Shown piece by piece: positions 1 through 6,772 of a stretch of DNA of 41,425 nt. The notes below the pieces were generated by a model. It searched no databases, had not been told where the DNA came from, and worked only from the letters and a program-made list of their open reading frames with translations. Position 1 is the first letter of the stretch. Each line of letters begins with the position of its first letter. The translations under genes and the position numbers were made by a program. This stretch comes from Synergistaceae bacterium (GTDB lineage: Bacteria > Synergistota > Synergistia > Synergistales > Aminobacteriaceae), in NCBI GenBank assembly GCA_018436595.1, contig JAHDLC010000028.1:1-41425 (forward strand), given 5' to 3'.

Positions 1-101
1 TTCGCCCGTGACTGCTTTTTTTCCTTGTCCCAGTAGGAGACCGATTCATAGGCGTAGGTGATCCCGGAGCGTTTGTCCTTCTGGAAGACGATGCTTGCCA
101 T
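1..101 (-). CDS. IS1634-like transposase, N-terminal fragment (cut by window edge)
   Basis: The first 33 codons of a transposase start at the ATG at 101 and leave the window at base 1. The peptide begins MASIVFQKDKRSG and continues with SYWDKEKKQSRAK. This is the characteristic start of IS1634-type DDE transposases, which usually read MAS..FQ.DKR.G.TY.Y and then SYWDKEKKQ. The sequence GAGGGGGTGGGG just upstream supplies the ribosome-binding site. The peptide is identical to the fragment at the right edge. The catalytic core is not in the window, so activity cannot be judged. Confidence 0.8.
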   Translation of the reverse strand, partial: MASIVFQKDKRSGITYAYESVSYWDKEKKQSRA

Positions 102-124
102 TGCCCCACCCCCTCGTTACGTAT

Positions 125-153
125 ATATTATTACATAACGAGGAGCACGTCAA
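125..153 (-). promoter_or_regulatory. Promoter of the left IS transposase
   Basis: On the minus strand TTGACG (148-153) and TAATAT (125-130) are separated by 17 bp, about 24 bp upstream of the ATG. An imperfect palindrome (CGTTATGTA and TACGTAACG arms) overlaps the -10 region, so a repressor or self-regulation is possible. Confidence 0.55.
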
Positions 154-237
154 GTACTTTTGTTGTCAAAGTTCGATTTTCACTGGATTTATTGAGGCTA
201 GCCAGGCGTTCTCGTTAGGTGTGGCCGGGAATCCAGG

Positions 238-520
238 TTTTAATGAAGCCGTGAAGCAGAATAAAGCAATCGTCATGGTGAAGAAAATAAAAAAATCCGG
301 GAAGCATCTCCGCCGAACTGTATTCTCAGCTCCCACAACCCTGCAAATTTACCGCTTCGGATTGCTGCAGCATGCGGGCGTTGAAAAAGATCCCGAACTG
401 CTCAAGAAGGTCAATTGCCCGCATGGCTTTTCCCTGGTGTCCGGGAGGAAGTTTTCTCAAAAATTCTTCTACCGGTCTTTTACCGTTCTCATTTACGTAG
501 AAGAGTACTCTCCATCGCAT
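238..520 (-). pseudogene. Decayed HigB/Gp49-like toxin gene, two frameshifts, truncated by IS
   Basis: Reading from the ATG at 520, the protein starts MRWRVLFYVNENGKRPVEEF and continues LRKLPPGHQGKAMRAIDLLE. This is the N-terminus of the phage-derived Gp49-like (HigB/RelE superfamily) toxin family. That frame stops at 326, but the family's core continues in a second frame (GKFAGLWELRIQFGGDASRIF). It then continues in a third frame as FYFLHHDDCFILLHGFIKT. The first shift lies near 380-390 and the second at the T-rich run near 275-290. The 3' end meets the IS boundary at about 238, and the partner antitoxin gene, which normally follows in this family, is missing. An alternative GTG start at 538 exists; AAAGGGG is better placed for the ATG at 520. 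Confidence 0.75.
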
Positions 521-550
521 TGAGAAAACCCCTTTCACTCACTTAGGCGT

Positions 551-578
551 ATCATATCATATAAGATATTAATTGCAA
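551..578 (-). promoter_or_regulatory. Putative promoter of the decayed toxin gene
   Basis: TTGCAA (573-578) and TATGAT (551-556) lie 16 bp apart on the minus strand, about 30 bp upstream of the toxin start. The surrounding AT-rich sequence is partly palindromic (TATCATATAAGATA), as is common for autoregulated toxin-antitoxin operators. Confidence 0.4.
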
Positions 579-599
579 TGAAATTCATTGATTCAGGGA

Positions 600-1160
600 A
601 AGTGAGGAGGGGCCTCGTTTTTTTATCGTCCTGAGCAATGCGATCGCGATCGCGCAGCACCCAAGCGAAGCGGAGGGAGCATCCCCGGAGGGGAAGGACC
701 TGGCGTTACCCTTGCCCTGTCATCCTGACGGCGTGCTTTTCGCCGGAAGGATCTCGGCTTTGAATCTGGACTGCATTAGGGGCGAGATCCTCCCCTCGCT
801 ATGCTCGGGATGCTGCGCGATCACTTCGTTCAGGATGACAACCTTCTGTCGTCCCGAACCACCGCAGGGATCGCGTAGCATCCCCGGCCACAGAGACCGC
901 CTCAGGATGACAACCCGCTGTCGCCCTGAAGCCCGTTCCCCGGTTTTTTGTCGTCCTGAGACCGGCGTTTTGGGCTTTTGTCATCCTGAGGGCTGTTTTT
1001 TCGTTTTTTGTCGTCCTGAGACCGGCGTTTTGGGCTTTTGTCATCCTGAGGGCTGTTTTTTCGCCCGAAGGATCTCGGTTCTGACTCTACAGTTGTTCGG
1101 AATGGCAGACCGAAAGCGAGATCCTTCGCTGCGCTCAGGATGACAACCCTCTGTCCTCCC
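600..1160. repeat. Intergenic cluster of dispersed palindromic repeats
   Basis: No gene is supported here; open frames in this stretch are translations of repeats. Two long imperfect palindromes are visible, at 719-839 and 1040-1144. Each opens with GTCATCCTGA, has GGATCTCG and CGAGATCC-type inner arms, and closes with CAGGATGAC. A direct tandem duplication with a 60-bp period covers about 943-1062. The 1040-1144 copy recurs at 2991-3095. The 719-839 copy is a longer, diverged version of the 92-bp copies at 4403-4494 and 4663-4754. The cluster sits just downstream of the oxidoreductase gene, so it could also act as a transcription terminator. Confidence 0.75.
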
Positions 1161-1182
1161 GAGCGAGCGGATTCCTTCCCCC

Positions 1183-2589
1183 CTACTTCAGCCACTTCAC
1201 CAGCTTCTGCATCCAGCCGGATTTCATCTTCTCCATCATCCAGTCCTCGGCGATCATCTTGTTGATCATGGACACGGACGGGAAGGCGTGCTGCATCATC
1301 ATGACGTGGTACATCCGCTTTTTGTACTGGATGGCCATGGTCCATTCGTGGATGAGTTCGCTGGCTGCCTCGCCGACGATGGAGGCGCCGTGGATCCTGC
1401 CCCGGCCGTCGGTGATGATCTTGATGAACCCTTCGGGGTGTCCGTCCGCCACGGTGCGGCCGTAGGCCCGGAAATCCTTCTTCATGACCTGTATGTTCAG
1501 CCCCCTGGCGCGGGCTTCCTTCTCCGTCAACCCCACCTGGGCTATTTCGGGCTCGGTGAACACCGACCAGGGCACCACGTACCGCTCCCGCTTCAGCATG
1601 GACAGTGAGAAAGGCGACATCGCGTGCATGAGGGCCAGCATGCCCTGGTGCATGGCGGCGTGGGAAAGAAGACTCTGGCCGTTGCAGTCGCCCACGGCGT
1701 AGATGTGTGACCTGTTCGTCCGCATGTGGCTGTCCACTGTGATGCCCTTCTTCGTGAACTCGATCCCCGCCCGTTCCAGGCGCAGGGGCTCGAGCACGGG
1801 CTTCCGTCCGGCGGCCACGAGAATCCGCTCCGACGTCAGCGTTCCCTTGTCCGTGACGGTGACGATCTTCCCGTCCTCCACGGAGACCCCGGTGATTTTA
1901 GCCCCGTTGTACACAGTGATGCCTTCTTTGGCAAAAACGTCCTCCAGCACCCGGGCGGCCTCCTCGTCCCCCACGGGAACGAGATGAGGGTCCATGTGGG
2001 CGACGGCCACTTTCGTCCCGAGGCGGGCGAAGGCCTGGGCCATCTCCGAACCTATGGCGCCCCCGCCGATGATGGTCAGGGATTCGGGCATCTTTTCAAT
2101 CTCGAACATGTTCATGTTCGTCAGGATGTCCGGTACGTCCTTCAATCCCGGAATGGGAGGCACAAAGGGCTCCGTCCCGGTGGCGATGAAGATCTTCTTT
2201 GCGGTGTAGCTCTCGCCGTCCACCTGGACCGTCCGGTCGTCCAGGAATTCAGCCGTTCCGCTGACCAGTGTCGCCCGCTCGAAGGCCTTCTGGAACTTCT
2301 TGTCGTTGATGCCGTGGATCTTGTCCCGGACCACCTGCATGGGGTCGGAGGAATTCAGGTGAAGCTCCCCGTCCAGGCCGTATCTTTTCAGATTGCGTGC
2401 GGAATGGAGGGCCTCTCCTGCCTTCAGCAGGGCCTTGCTGGGAATACAGCCGCTGTTCAGGCACTCCCCGCCGACTTTATGCTTCTCTATCGCCAGCACC
2501 GAAAGCCCCATGGCCGACCCCATGGCGGAAACCGCCATGCCCGCCGGTCCCATGCCTATCACTATGATGTCGAACTGTTTCACGTTCAA
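1183..2589 (-). CDS. FAD-dependent pyridine nucleotide-disulfide oxidoreductase (dihydrolipoyl dehydrogenase/mercuric reductase family)
   Basis: The 468-residue length is typical of class I flavoprotein disulfide reductases. An N-terminal FAD-binding GMGPAG (12-17) is followed by the redox-active disulfide GGECLNSGCIPSK (Cys43 and Cys48). A second Rossmann motif for NAD(P), GGGAIG, lies at 175-180, and the FAD-binding AVGDCNG and a C-terminal dimerisation domain follow. The usual C-terminal active-site motif HxHPTxSE is altered to HAFPSVSM. The histidine is kept but the glutamate that activates it is absent, so lipoamide may not be the substrate. No lipoyl-complex genes are nearby. It is monocistronic with a consensus-like promoter. 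Substrate unknown; family assignment firm. Confidence 0.85.
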   Translation of the reverse strand: MNVKQFDIIVIGMGPAGMAVSAMGSAMGLSVLAIEKHKVGGECLNSGCIPSKALLKAGEALHSARNLKRYGLDGELHLNSSDPMQVVRDKIHGINDKKFQKAFERATLVSGTAEFLDDRTVQVDGESYTAKKIFIATGTEPFVPPIPGLKDVPDILTNMNMFEIEKMPESLTIIGGGAIGSEMAQAFARLGTKVAVAHMDPHLVPVGDEEAARVLEDVFAKEGITVYNGAKITGVSVEDGKIVTVTDKGTLTSERILVAAGRKPVLEPLRLERAGIEFTKKGITVDSHMRTNRSHIYAVGDCNGQSLLSHAAMHQGMLALMHAMSPFSLSMLKRERYVVPWSVFTEPEIAQVGLTEKEARARGLNIQVMKKDFRAYGRTVADGHPEGFIKIITDGRGRIHGASIVGEAASELIHEWTMAIQYKKRMYHVMMMQHAFPSVSMINKMIAEDWMMEKMKSGWMQKLVKWLK

Positions 2590-2629
2590 ACACCCGCCTT
2601 TTTGAGAAAATTTTCATTTAGCCGGAAAT

Positions 2630-2658
2630 ATTATACCCCCTGAGTGTATTTTATTCAA
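2630..2658 (-). promoter_or_regulatory. Sigma-70-type promoter of the oxidoreductase gene
   Basis: TTGAAT (2653-2658) and a perfect TATAAT (2630-2635) with a 17-bp spacer lie on the minus strand, about 41 bp upstream of the ATG at 2589. Confidence 0.7.
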
Positions 2659-2689
2659 CCTGCAAAAACAAAACTGACCTCGTTTTTGT

Positions 2690-3290
2690 CGTCCTGAGGG
2701 AGGCTTTAAGCCCGAAGGACCTCGATTTTGCCCTTGCTTGTCATCCAGAATGAGCGGAGCGATCGCGGAGCATCCCCGAAGGGAGCGAGGGATCTGCCTT
2801 TGGTTCGAAACGCCCTCAAGCCCGAGATCCTTCGGCCATACCCCCGGCCTCAGGATGACAACCCTCTGTCCTCCCGAGGACTTGTTTTATTGTCGTCCTG
2901 AGCAACGCGAAGGACCTCGATTTTGCATTTGATTGTCGTCCCAAACGAGCGCAGTTGGCTGTCGTCCTGAGACCGGTGTTTTGGGCTTTTGTCATCCTGA
3001 GGGCTGTTTTTTCGCCCGAAGGATCTCGGTTTTGACTCTACAGTTGTTCGGAATGGCAGACCGAAAGCGGGATCCTTCGCTGCGCTCAGGATGACAACCC
3101 TCTGTCCTCCCGAGGACTTGTTTTATTGTCGTCCTGAGCAACGCGAAGGACCTCGATTTTGCCCTTGCTTGTCATCCCGAATGAGCGGAGCGATCGCGGA
3201 GCATCCCCGAAGGGGGCGAGGGATCTGCCTTTGGTTCGAAACGCCTTTAAGACCGCGATTTCCCCGGCTTCGCCGTTCGGGATGACCTCC
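2690..3290. repeat. Intergenic cluster of dispersed palindromic repeats
   Basis: Three long imperfect palindromes fill this gene-free stretch: 2740-2859, 2991-3095 and 3171-3286. The second is nearly identical to 1040-1144. The first and third share a common left half (GAATGAGCGGAGCGATCGCG followed by GAGCATCCCCGAAGG) but differ in the right half. Short single units of the form GTCGTCCTGAGCAACGCGAA followed by GGACCTCG lie between them. The modular exchange of half-units suggests spread by recombination or a mobilised non-coding element. Confidence 0.75.
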
Positions 3291-3355
3291 TTCAGGGCCA
3301 TGGATTAGGATTTACTATCGATGGATTTCTCAAGCAAGGGAAGGAGAGTACGATA

Positions 3356-3562
3356 ATGAGGACTGAGACAAAAGAACGAAAGACACTATACAACCTCGTC
3401 AGGCAGCTCCCTCAAGAGGATGTGGAAAAAGTAACGAGTTATGCGGCCTTCCCTTGGTCTTTACAGGAAAAAGAAGATATGGAAGACCTCCGGGCAATCA
3501 GAGAAAGAATTGATGAACCTGCCATACCGTGGGAAACCTTGAAAAAAGAACACGGGCTTTGA
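3356..3562 (+). CDS. Small antitoxin-like protein
   Basis: An acidic 68-residue protein starts at an ATG preceded by GGAAGGAGAG. The C-terminus (IPWETLKKEHGL) resembles the tail of many RelB/Phd-type antitoxins (typically PWE.vKkelGL), and the N-terminal half (LVRQLPQEDVEKVTSYAAF) looks helical. No toxin gene follows on the same strand; the next gene, 43 bp away, is the convergent RelE-like toxin. It may be an orphan antitoxin whose partner was lost. No family is confidently recognised. Confidence 0.6.
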   Translation: MRTETKERKTLYNLVRQLPQEDVEKVTSYAAFPWSLQEKEDMEDLRAIRERIDEPAIPWETLKKEHGL

Positions 3563-3605
3563 CGAACCCTATTTCTGCCGAGAAACAATACTTTCCGGTA
3601 ATGAT

Positions 3606-3884
3606 CTACTTCCTGCGGGAATATACCTGTGAACGATGTCCCACATCGACGGCAATGATAAGCATCTCCCCGTCCCTGATCTCCGCCAGCAAACGGTAAT
3701 CACCTATCCGGTAGCGCCACAATCCCCGAAGAGGTCCCGTCAACGCATTTCCTGAAGCGCGGGGGTCCGGGCAATTTCGGAGATTCCGGTTGATGTAGCT
3801 GAAAATCAGGTGCTGTGTCTCCCTATCGAATTTTTTGATCTTCTTCGCAGCCTCAGAGGAAATTTCCACGGAGTAGCAACTCAT
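3606..3884 (-). CDS. relE: RelE/ParE-family mRNA interferase toxin
   Basis: This basic 92-residue toxin starts at the ATG at 3884, with GGAGGAG seven bases upstream. The start overlaps the antitoxin stop as ATGA. Family signatures are the N-terminal SVEISSEAAKKIKKFDRETQ, the central NALTGPLRGLWRYRIGDYRL and the C-terminal IIAVDVGHRSQVY. Basic residues in the RYRIGDYR and GHR stretches correspond to the RNA-binding and catalytic surface of RelE proteins, which cleave mRNA at the ribosome. An upstream in-frame start (MRFF) would run further into the antitoxin gene and is less likely. The gene appears intact. Confidence 0.85.
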   Translation of the reverse strand: MSCYSVEISSEAAKKIKKFDRETQHLIFSYINRNLRNCPDPRASGNALTGPLRGLWRYRIGDYRLLAEIRDGEMLIIAVDVGHRSQVYSRRK

Positions 3885-4120
3885 AACTCCTCCTCGGAAA
3901 AACCGCACTCCTTCACAAGATCCTCAAACGGCACCGTCTTCCGCCTGCTTTTCAGCCAGGCTGTATAGACTTTCAGGTCGTAGGCGTCCTCGATCTTCTC
4001 AAGAATCGATTCCCGGGCAAACTGGGCAAGGGACATCCTTCGCTCCCTGGCGTATTCTTCCGCCGCCAGGCGTTCCTCCGGGGAAAGCCGTATGGACAGA
4101 GTTTTCTCAAGTGTAGCCAT
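3881..4120 (-). CDS. relB: RelB-like antitoxin with ribbon-helix-helix N-terminus
   Basis: This 79-residue protein starts at the ATG at 4120, after GGAGGGGAAATC. The N-terminus (MATLEKTLSIRLSPEERLAA) is a typical ribbon-helix-helix DNA-binding beta strand and helix. The C-terminal half (FEDLVKECGFSEEEL) is the acidic toxin-binding tail. It precedes and overlaps the toxin gene by 4 nt, which keeps antitoxin synthesis ahead of toxin. Family knowledge predicts that the complex represses its own promoter. A longer frame upstream (MLTVQGF) lacks a ribosome-binding site. Confidence 0.85.
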   Translation of the reverse strand: MATLEKTLSIRLSPEERLAAEEYARERRMSLAQFARESILEKIEDAYDLKVYTAWLKSRRKTVPFEDLVKECGFSEEEL

Positions 4121-4146
4121 GATTTCCCCTCCTCTCTTTGTATTGC

Positions 4147-4174
4147 ATCGTAGCACAAAACCCTGGACAGTCAA
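4147..4174 (-). promoter_or_regulatory. Promoter of the relBE-like operon
   Basis: TTGACT (4169-4174) and TACGAT (4147-4152) with a 16-bp spacer on the minus strand, about 27 bp upstream of the antitoxin start codon. Confidence 0.55.
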
Positions 4175-4199
4175 CAATGAAACCAGTGAAAGAGTTCAA

Positions 4200-4870
4200 G
4201 GGCGGGATCCCTCGCATTCGCTCGGGATGACATCCTCCGTCTCGAACGGGCGGTGTTTCGCTGTCGTCCCGAGGACTTGTTTTATTGTCGTCCTGAGCAA
4301 CGCGAAGGACCTCGATTTTGCATTTGCTTGTCGTCCCGAGCGAACGAAGTAATCGCGGAGCACTCCCGAAGGGGAAGGACCTGGCGGCGTTACCTTTGCC
4401 CTGTCATCCTGACGGCGTGCTTTTCGCCGGAAGGATCTCGGCTTTGAATCTGGACTGCCTTAGGGGCGAGATCCTTCACTTCGTTCAGGATGACAACCCT
4501 CTGTCCTCCCGAGGACTTGTTTTTTTGTCGTCCTGAGCAACGCGATCGCGAAGCATCCCCGAAGGGGAAGGACCTCGATTTTGCATTTGCTTGTCGTCCC
4601 GAATGAGCGGAGCGATCGCGGAGCACTCCCGTAGGGGAAGGACCTGGCGTTACCTTTGCCCTGTCATCCTGACGGCGTGCTTTTCGCCGGAAGGATCTCG
4701 GCTTTGAATCTGGACTGCCTTAGGGGCGAGATCCTTCACTTCGTTCAGGATGACAACCCTCTCTCGTCCTTTGGCCGGTGCCTCGTTTTTTGTCGTCCTG
4801 AGCAACGCGAAGGACCTCGCTCTTGACCCTACACCCTCAGGAATGAGAGATCCCTCGGCCATGGTGCCGG
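4200..4870. repeat. Intergenic cluster of dispersed palindromic repeats
   Basis: There is no supported gene in this stretch. Two near-identical 92-bp palindromes lie at 4403-4494 and 4663-4754. Each opens with GTCATCCTGACGG, carries CGGAAGGATCTCGG and GGCGAGATCCTTC inner arms and closes with TTCAGGATGAC. A longer relative is at 719-839. Around them are single units with the GTCGTCCTGAGCAACGCGAA core (for example near 4288, 4527 and 4793). Spurious reading frames across the region translate the repeats. Confidence 0.75.
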
Positions 4871-4946
4871 TCTCGGGATGCTAGGCCGCCCGTGATAACG
4901 ACAAAGGCGCCCCGGGTTTACAGGCATTCGTCTGGTCCGCCTCCCT

Positions 4947-4981
4947 ACAAAAAAGTGAGGGGCTCGCTTTCCCCCTCACTT
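4947..4981 (-). terminator. Rho-independent terminator of the sigma-factor cassette
   Basis: A perfect 10-bp stem (AAGTGAGGGG at 4953-4962 with CCCCTCACTT at 4972-4981) is followed on the minus strand by a T run read from 4954 down to 4949. It lies 12 bp after the sigma-factor stop codon. Confidence 0.8.
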
Positions 4982-4993
4982 CGTCCTTCTTCT

Positions 4994-5470
4994 CTATTGA
5001 ATCAGCGGTGCAAGGCGCTTCCGTACCAGCCGCAGCCGGGCGCTCACCGCCTGTTGTGTTATGCCGAACCTCTCGGCTGCCTCTTTCTGGGAAAATCCTC
5101 CCGCCAGCAGAATCACAAGTTCCCGATCCTCTCCGCCAAGACACTCCTCAACCGCCCGGTCCGGAAATGACGGCTCCACAAAAACTGAAGGCTCCTCAGG
5201 CGTTCCTTCCATGTCTTCCAGGGGAACACATTGCTGCCGCCATTCCCTCCGGGCTGCGGCTCTCACCCTCGCGGGAAGCCGGTTCTTCAGAAAAAGGGGC
5301 AGCCGTTCCGGATCCCCGCACCTCGGGATCAGCTCCAGCAGGGCAAGGTATCCTTCCTGCACCAGGTCGTCGAAATCCGCTCCCCTCCCGGCGTATCTCC
5401 GGGCCGTGGCCGTCACGAGGGGCCGGAATCGCCGGAGCTCGGACTCCATATCATATTTCGGAAACCCCAT
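4994..5470 (-). CDS. Small sigma-70-family RNA polymerase sigma factor
   Basis: The 158-residue protein contains only sigma regions 2 and 4. Region 2 spans roughly residues 8-75 and includes the core-binding DFDDLVQEGYLALLE. Region 4 spans roughly 110-155 and includes the helix-turn-helix FSQKEAAERFGITQQAVSAR. An acidic linker joins them, as in ECF-like and phage-type sigma factors. No anti-sigma gene is adjacent. It starts at an ATG after GGAGGGATGA, 11 bp after the stop of the M15-type peptidase gene, and is followed by a strong terminator. It is therefore the last gene of the cassette that also encodes DUF1659, DUF2922 and YvrJ proteins. In Bacillus subtilis yvrJ also neighbours an alternative sigma factor gene (yvrI/sigO). 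The target promoters are unknown. Confidence 0.85.
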   Translation of the reverse strand: MGFPKYDMESELRRFRPLVTATARRYAGRGADFDDLVQEGYLALLELIPRCGDPERLPLFLKNRLPARVRAAARREWRQQCVPLEDMEGTPEEPSVFVEPSFPDRAVEECLGGEDRELVILLAGGFSQKEAAERFGITQQAVSARLRLVRKRLAPLIQ

Positions 5471-5481
5471 TCATCCCTCCA

Positions 5482-5838
5482 TTAGGCTATCCCAAGATGC
5501 ATAAAATTCCGCCGGCCGTAGGGAATCACCTGGGTGAAACCTGCCCGCCGGGCAAAGACCTCCACCGCCGACTGTTCATTAAACGGGACCAGCACATCCG
5601 CCGCCCGTCCCTCCAGATGGAGGCTCCGCGACGCACCCTTCACCCGCCTGTTGTGGGACGGGCACCGATATCCGCTGCTGATGACCACGGGTTTTCCCCA
5701 CTGGGCTCTCATGGACTCGAGCAGCTCCACCAGGAGAGGGCAAAGCCTCACGCAGTGGCAGCAGGGGCATTCGAATTCCCGGAGGCGGAAATGCTCCGCC
5801 ACGGGAAGGTCATTCAGTCGGGTTGTTTTTTCTGCCAT
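5482..5838 (-). CDS. M15-type D-Ala-D-Ala carboxypeptidase/endolysin-like peptidase
   Basis: This 118-residue protein carries the zinc-site pattern of peptidase M15A (Peptidase_M15_3). The motif SLHLEGRAAD supplies His74 and Asp81, and FMHLGI near the C-terminus supplies His114. The upstream SSGYRCPSHN (54-63) is also typical. An N-terminal FECPCCHC cluster is common in phage-borne members. There is no signal peptide, so export would need a holin-like partner, and the YvrJ peptide upstream is a candidate. Such enzymes cut peptidoglycan stem peptides. The ATG at 5838 follows AAGGTGGTGA; a longer in-frame extension runs into the repeat array and is not credible. Confidence 0.85.
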   Translation of the reverse strand: MAEKTTRLNDLPVAEHFRLREFECPCCHCVRLCPLLVELLESMRAQWGKPVVISSGYRCPSHNRRVKGASRSLHLEGRAADVLVPFNEQSAVEVFARRAGFTQVIPYGRRNFMHLGIA

Positions 5839-5880
5839 ACATTCACCACCTTTATTGAAAAACGGCTTCGTGCCGGGATT

Positions 5881-6052
5881 GTCGTCCTGAGCAAGGCGAA
5901 GGGCCTCGATTTTGCTTTTGTCTGTCGTCCTGAGCAAGGCGAAGGGCCTCGATTTTGCTTTTGTCTGTCGTCCTGAGCAAGGCGAAGGGCCTCGATTTTG
6001 CCTTTGTCTGTCGTCCTGAGTATCGCGAAGGACCTCGATTTTGACTCTGGAG
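5881..6052. repeat. Four 43-bp tandem repeats
   Basis: Units start at 5881, 5924, 5967 and 6010 with an exact 43-bp period. Each begins GTCGTCCTGAGCAAGGCGAA and then has GGGCCTCGATTTTG. The first two are identical, the third differs by one base, and the fourth is diverged (TATCGCGAAGGACC). There are no unique spacers, so this is not a CRISPR array. The array starts 42 bp upstream of the M15-type peptidase start, inside the cassette. Confidence 0.85.
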
Positions 6053-6310
6053 TACCTCAAGGGCGAGATCCTTCGGCCCAAATACCGGCCTCAGGATGAC
6101 AGACCAGAAGCGAGACCCCTCCCCTCCGGGGACGCGATCGGCCCAAATACCGGACTCGGGATGACAACCCTCTGTCCTCCTGAGCCCCGTGCCCCGATTT
6201 TTTGTCGTCCTGAGCAAGGCGAAGGACCTCGGGGTTGCCTTTAAAGGGCCTTTACCCCAGATTCTTCGGCCATGGATCAGGCCTCAGAATGACAGAACCA
6301 GATCTTTCCT
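6053..6310. repeat. Further dispersed repeat units between the yvrJ and M15 genes
   Basis: This gene-free stretch continues the repeat family: GGCGAGATCCTTCGG with CCTCAGGATGAC at about 6062-6100, ACTCGGGATGAC near 6164, and a GTCGTCCTGAGCAAGGCGAA unit at about 6205. The total gap between the YvrJ and M15-peptidase genes is about 484 bp, almost all of it repeats. Confidence 0.65.
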
Positions 6311-6322
6311 CGCCTTTACCCC

Positions 6323-6478
6323 TCAGGACGACAGCGTTCTCCCCGAAATTATGGCCGCATGCAAATCCCGGATTGCCAGGGACAGTTCCTCCAGGCGGCG
6401 TTCCATGCGTACCAGCAGAAAGGCCGCCACCGCCACGGAGAACCCGTTCTGCACCACCGTGGACATAAAATCCTCCAT
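6323..6478 (-). CDS. yvrJ: YvrJ-family small membrane peptide (holin-like)
   Basis: A 51-residue protein starts at the ATG at 6478, after GGAGGGAGCC. It begins MEDFMSTVVQNGFSVAVAAF and continues LLVRMERRLEELSLAIRDLH. This matches the YvrJ family: a short N-terminal segment, one transmembrane helix at about residues 10-25, then a charged amphipathic helix. The layout resembles BhlA/UviB-type holin-like peptides, although membrane permeabilisation by YvrJ itself is not established to my knowledge. It lies downstream of the DUF1659 and DUF2922 genes on the same strand. The last residues and stop codon run into a repeat unit, so its 3' end may have been altered by repeat insertion. Confidence 0.8.
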   Translation of the reverse strand: MEDFMSTVVQNGFSVAVAAFLLVRMERRLEELSLAIRDLHAAIISGRTLSS

Positions 6479-6548
6479 TGTTCGGCTCCCTCCTTCATAT
6501 CAGAAAACAGAGGGGAGAGGACTCCCCCTCCCCTGCCGTCCCTACCGG

Positions 6549-6749
6549 CTACAGAATCTCCGTCACCGTACGGTCCACAAGCTCCGCACCGGCGATGGAC
6601 ACCAGCGCCTGGTCGAAAATATCGTTGTCGATCACCGCATCCATGGCGGCCTCTGCCTCGGCGGCGGAGATGGTCTCCTTCGCGTAGTTCAGCGACACCA
6701 CGAAGGTCTTGCCGAGATCAGTCAGAAACTTCATCCGAAACGTCTTCAT
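6549..6749 (-). CDS. DUF2922-family protein
   Basis: The 66-residue protein begins MKTFRMKFLTDLGKTFVVSL and ends with a DRTVTEIL strand, the usual form of DUF2922 proteins (about 65-75 residues). In these families it nearly always sits beside a DUF1659 gene. The start has GGAGAG ten bases upstream. It lies 23 bp after the DUF1659 gene and 70 bp before the YvrJ gene. No signal peptide or membrane segment is visible. No biochemical function is known to me. Confidence 0.8.
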   Translation of the reverse strand: MKTFRMKFLTDLGKTFVVSLNYAKETISAAEAEAAMDAVIDNDIFDQALVSIAGAELVDRTVTEIL

Positions 6750-6772
6750 ATTCCGTCACTCTCCTTCCAGCC

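Larger units (their letters stand above)
1..237 (-). mobile_element. IS1634-like insertion sequence, left copy, 5' end only
   Basis: This is the 5' end of an insertion sequence that runs out of the window to the left. Positions 1-237 are the reverse complement of 41189-41425, with base i pairing to base 41426-i and no gaps. Positions 1-141 match exactly, and a handful of substitutions fall in 142-237. The copy contains the transposase promoter, ribosome-binding site and first 33 codons. The inner end (CCTGGATTCCCGG when read towards the transposase) marks where the two copies stop matching. It abuts the remains of a toxin gene, so the IS probably inserted there. Confidence 0.8.

Noticed and set aside
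799-1345. Open frames across the palindromic repeat clusters (also near 2.9, 3.2, 4.3, 4.6 and 6.1 kb)
   Set aside because: They translate the repeat units in several frames and lack ribosome-binding sites; the DNA-level pattern of stems explains them.
1726-2643. Plus-strand frame opposite the FAD oxidoreductase gene
   Set aside because: The minus strand contains all flavoprotein motifs and a consensus promoter. The antisense frame runs through the promoter and has no known domain.
5881-6052. 43-bp tandem repeats as a CRISPR array
   Set aside because: The units abut directly with no unique spacers, there are no cas genes, and the same sequence is dispersed as single units elsewhere in the window.
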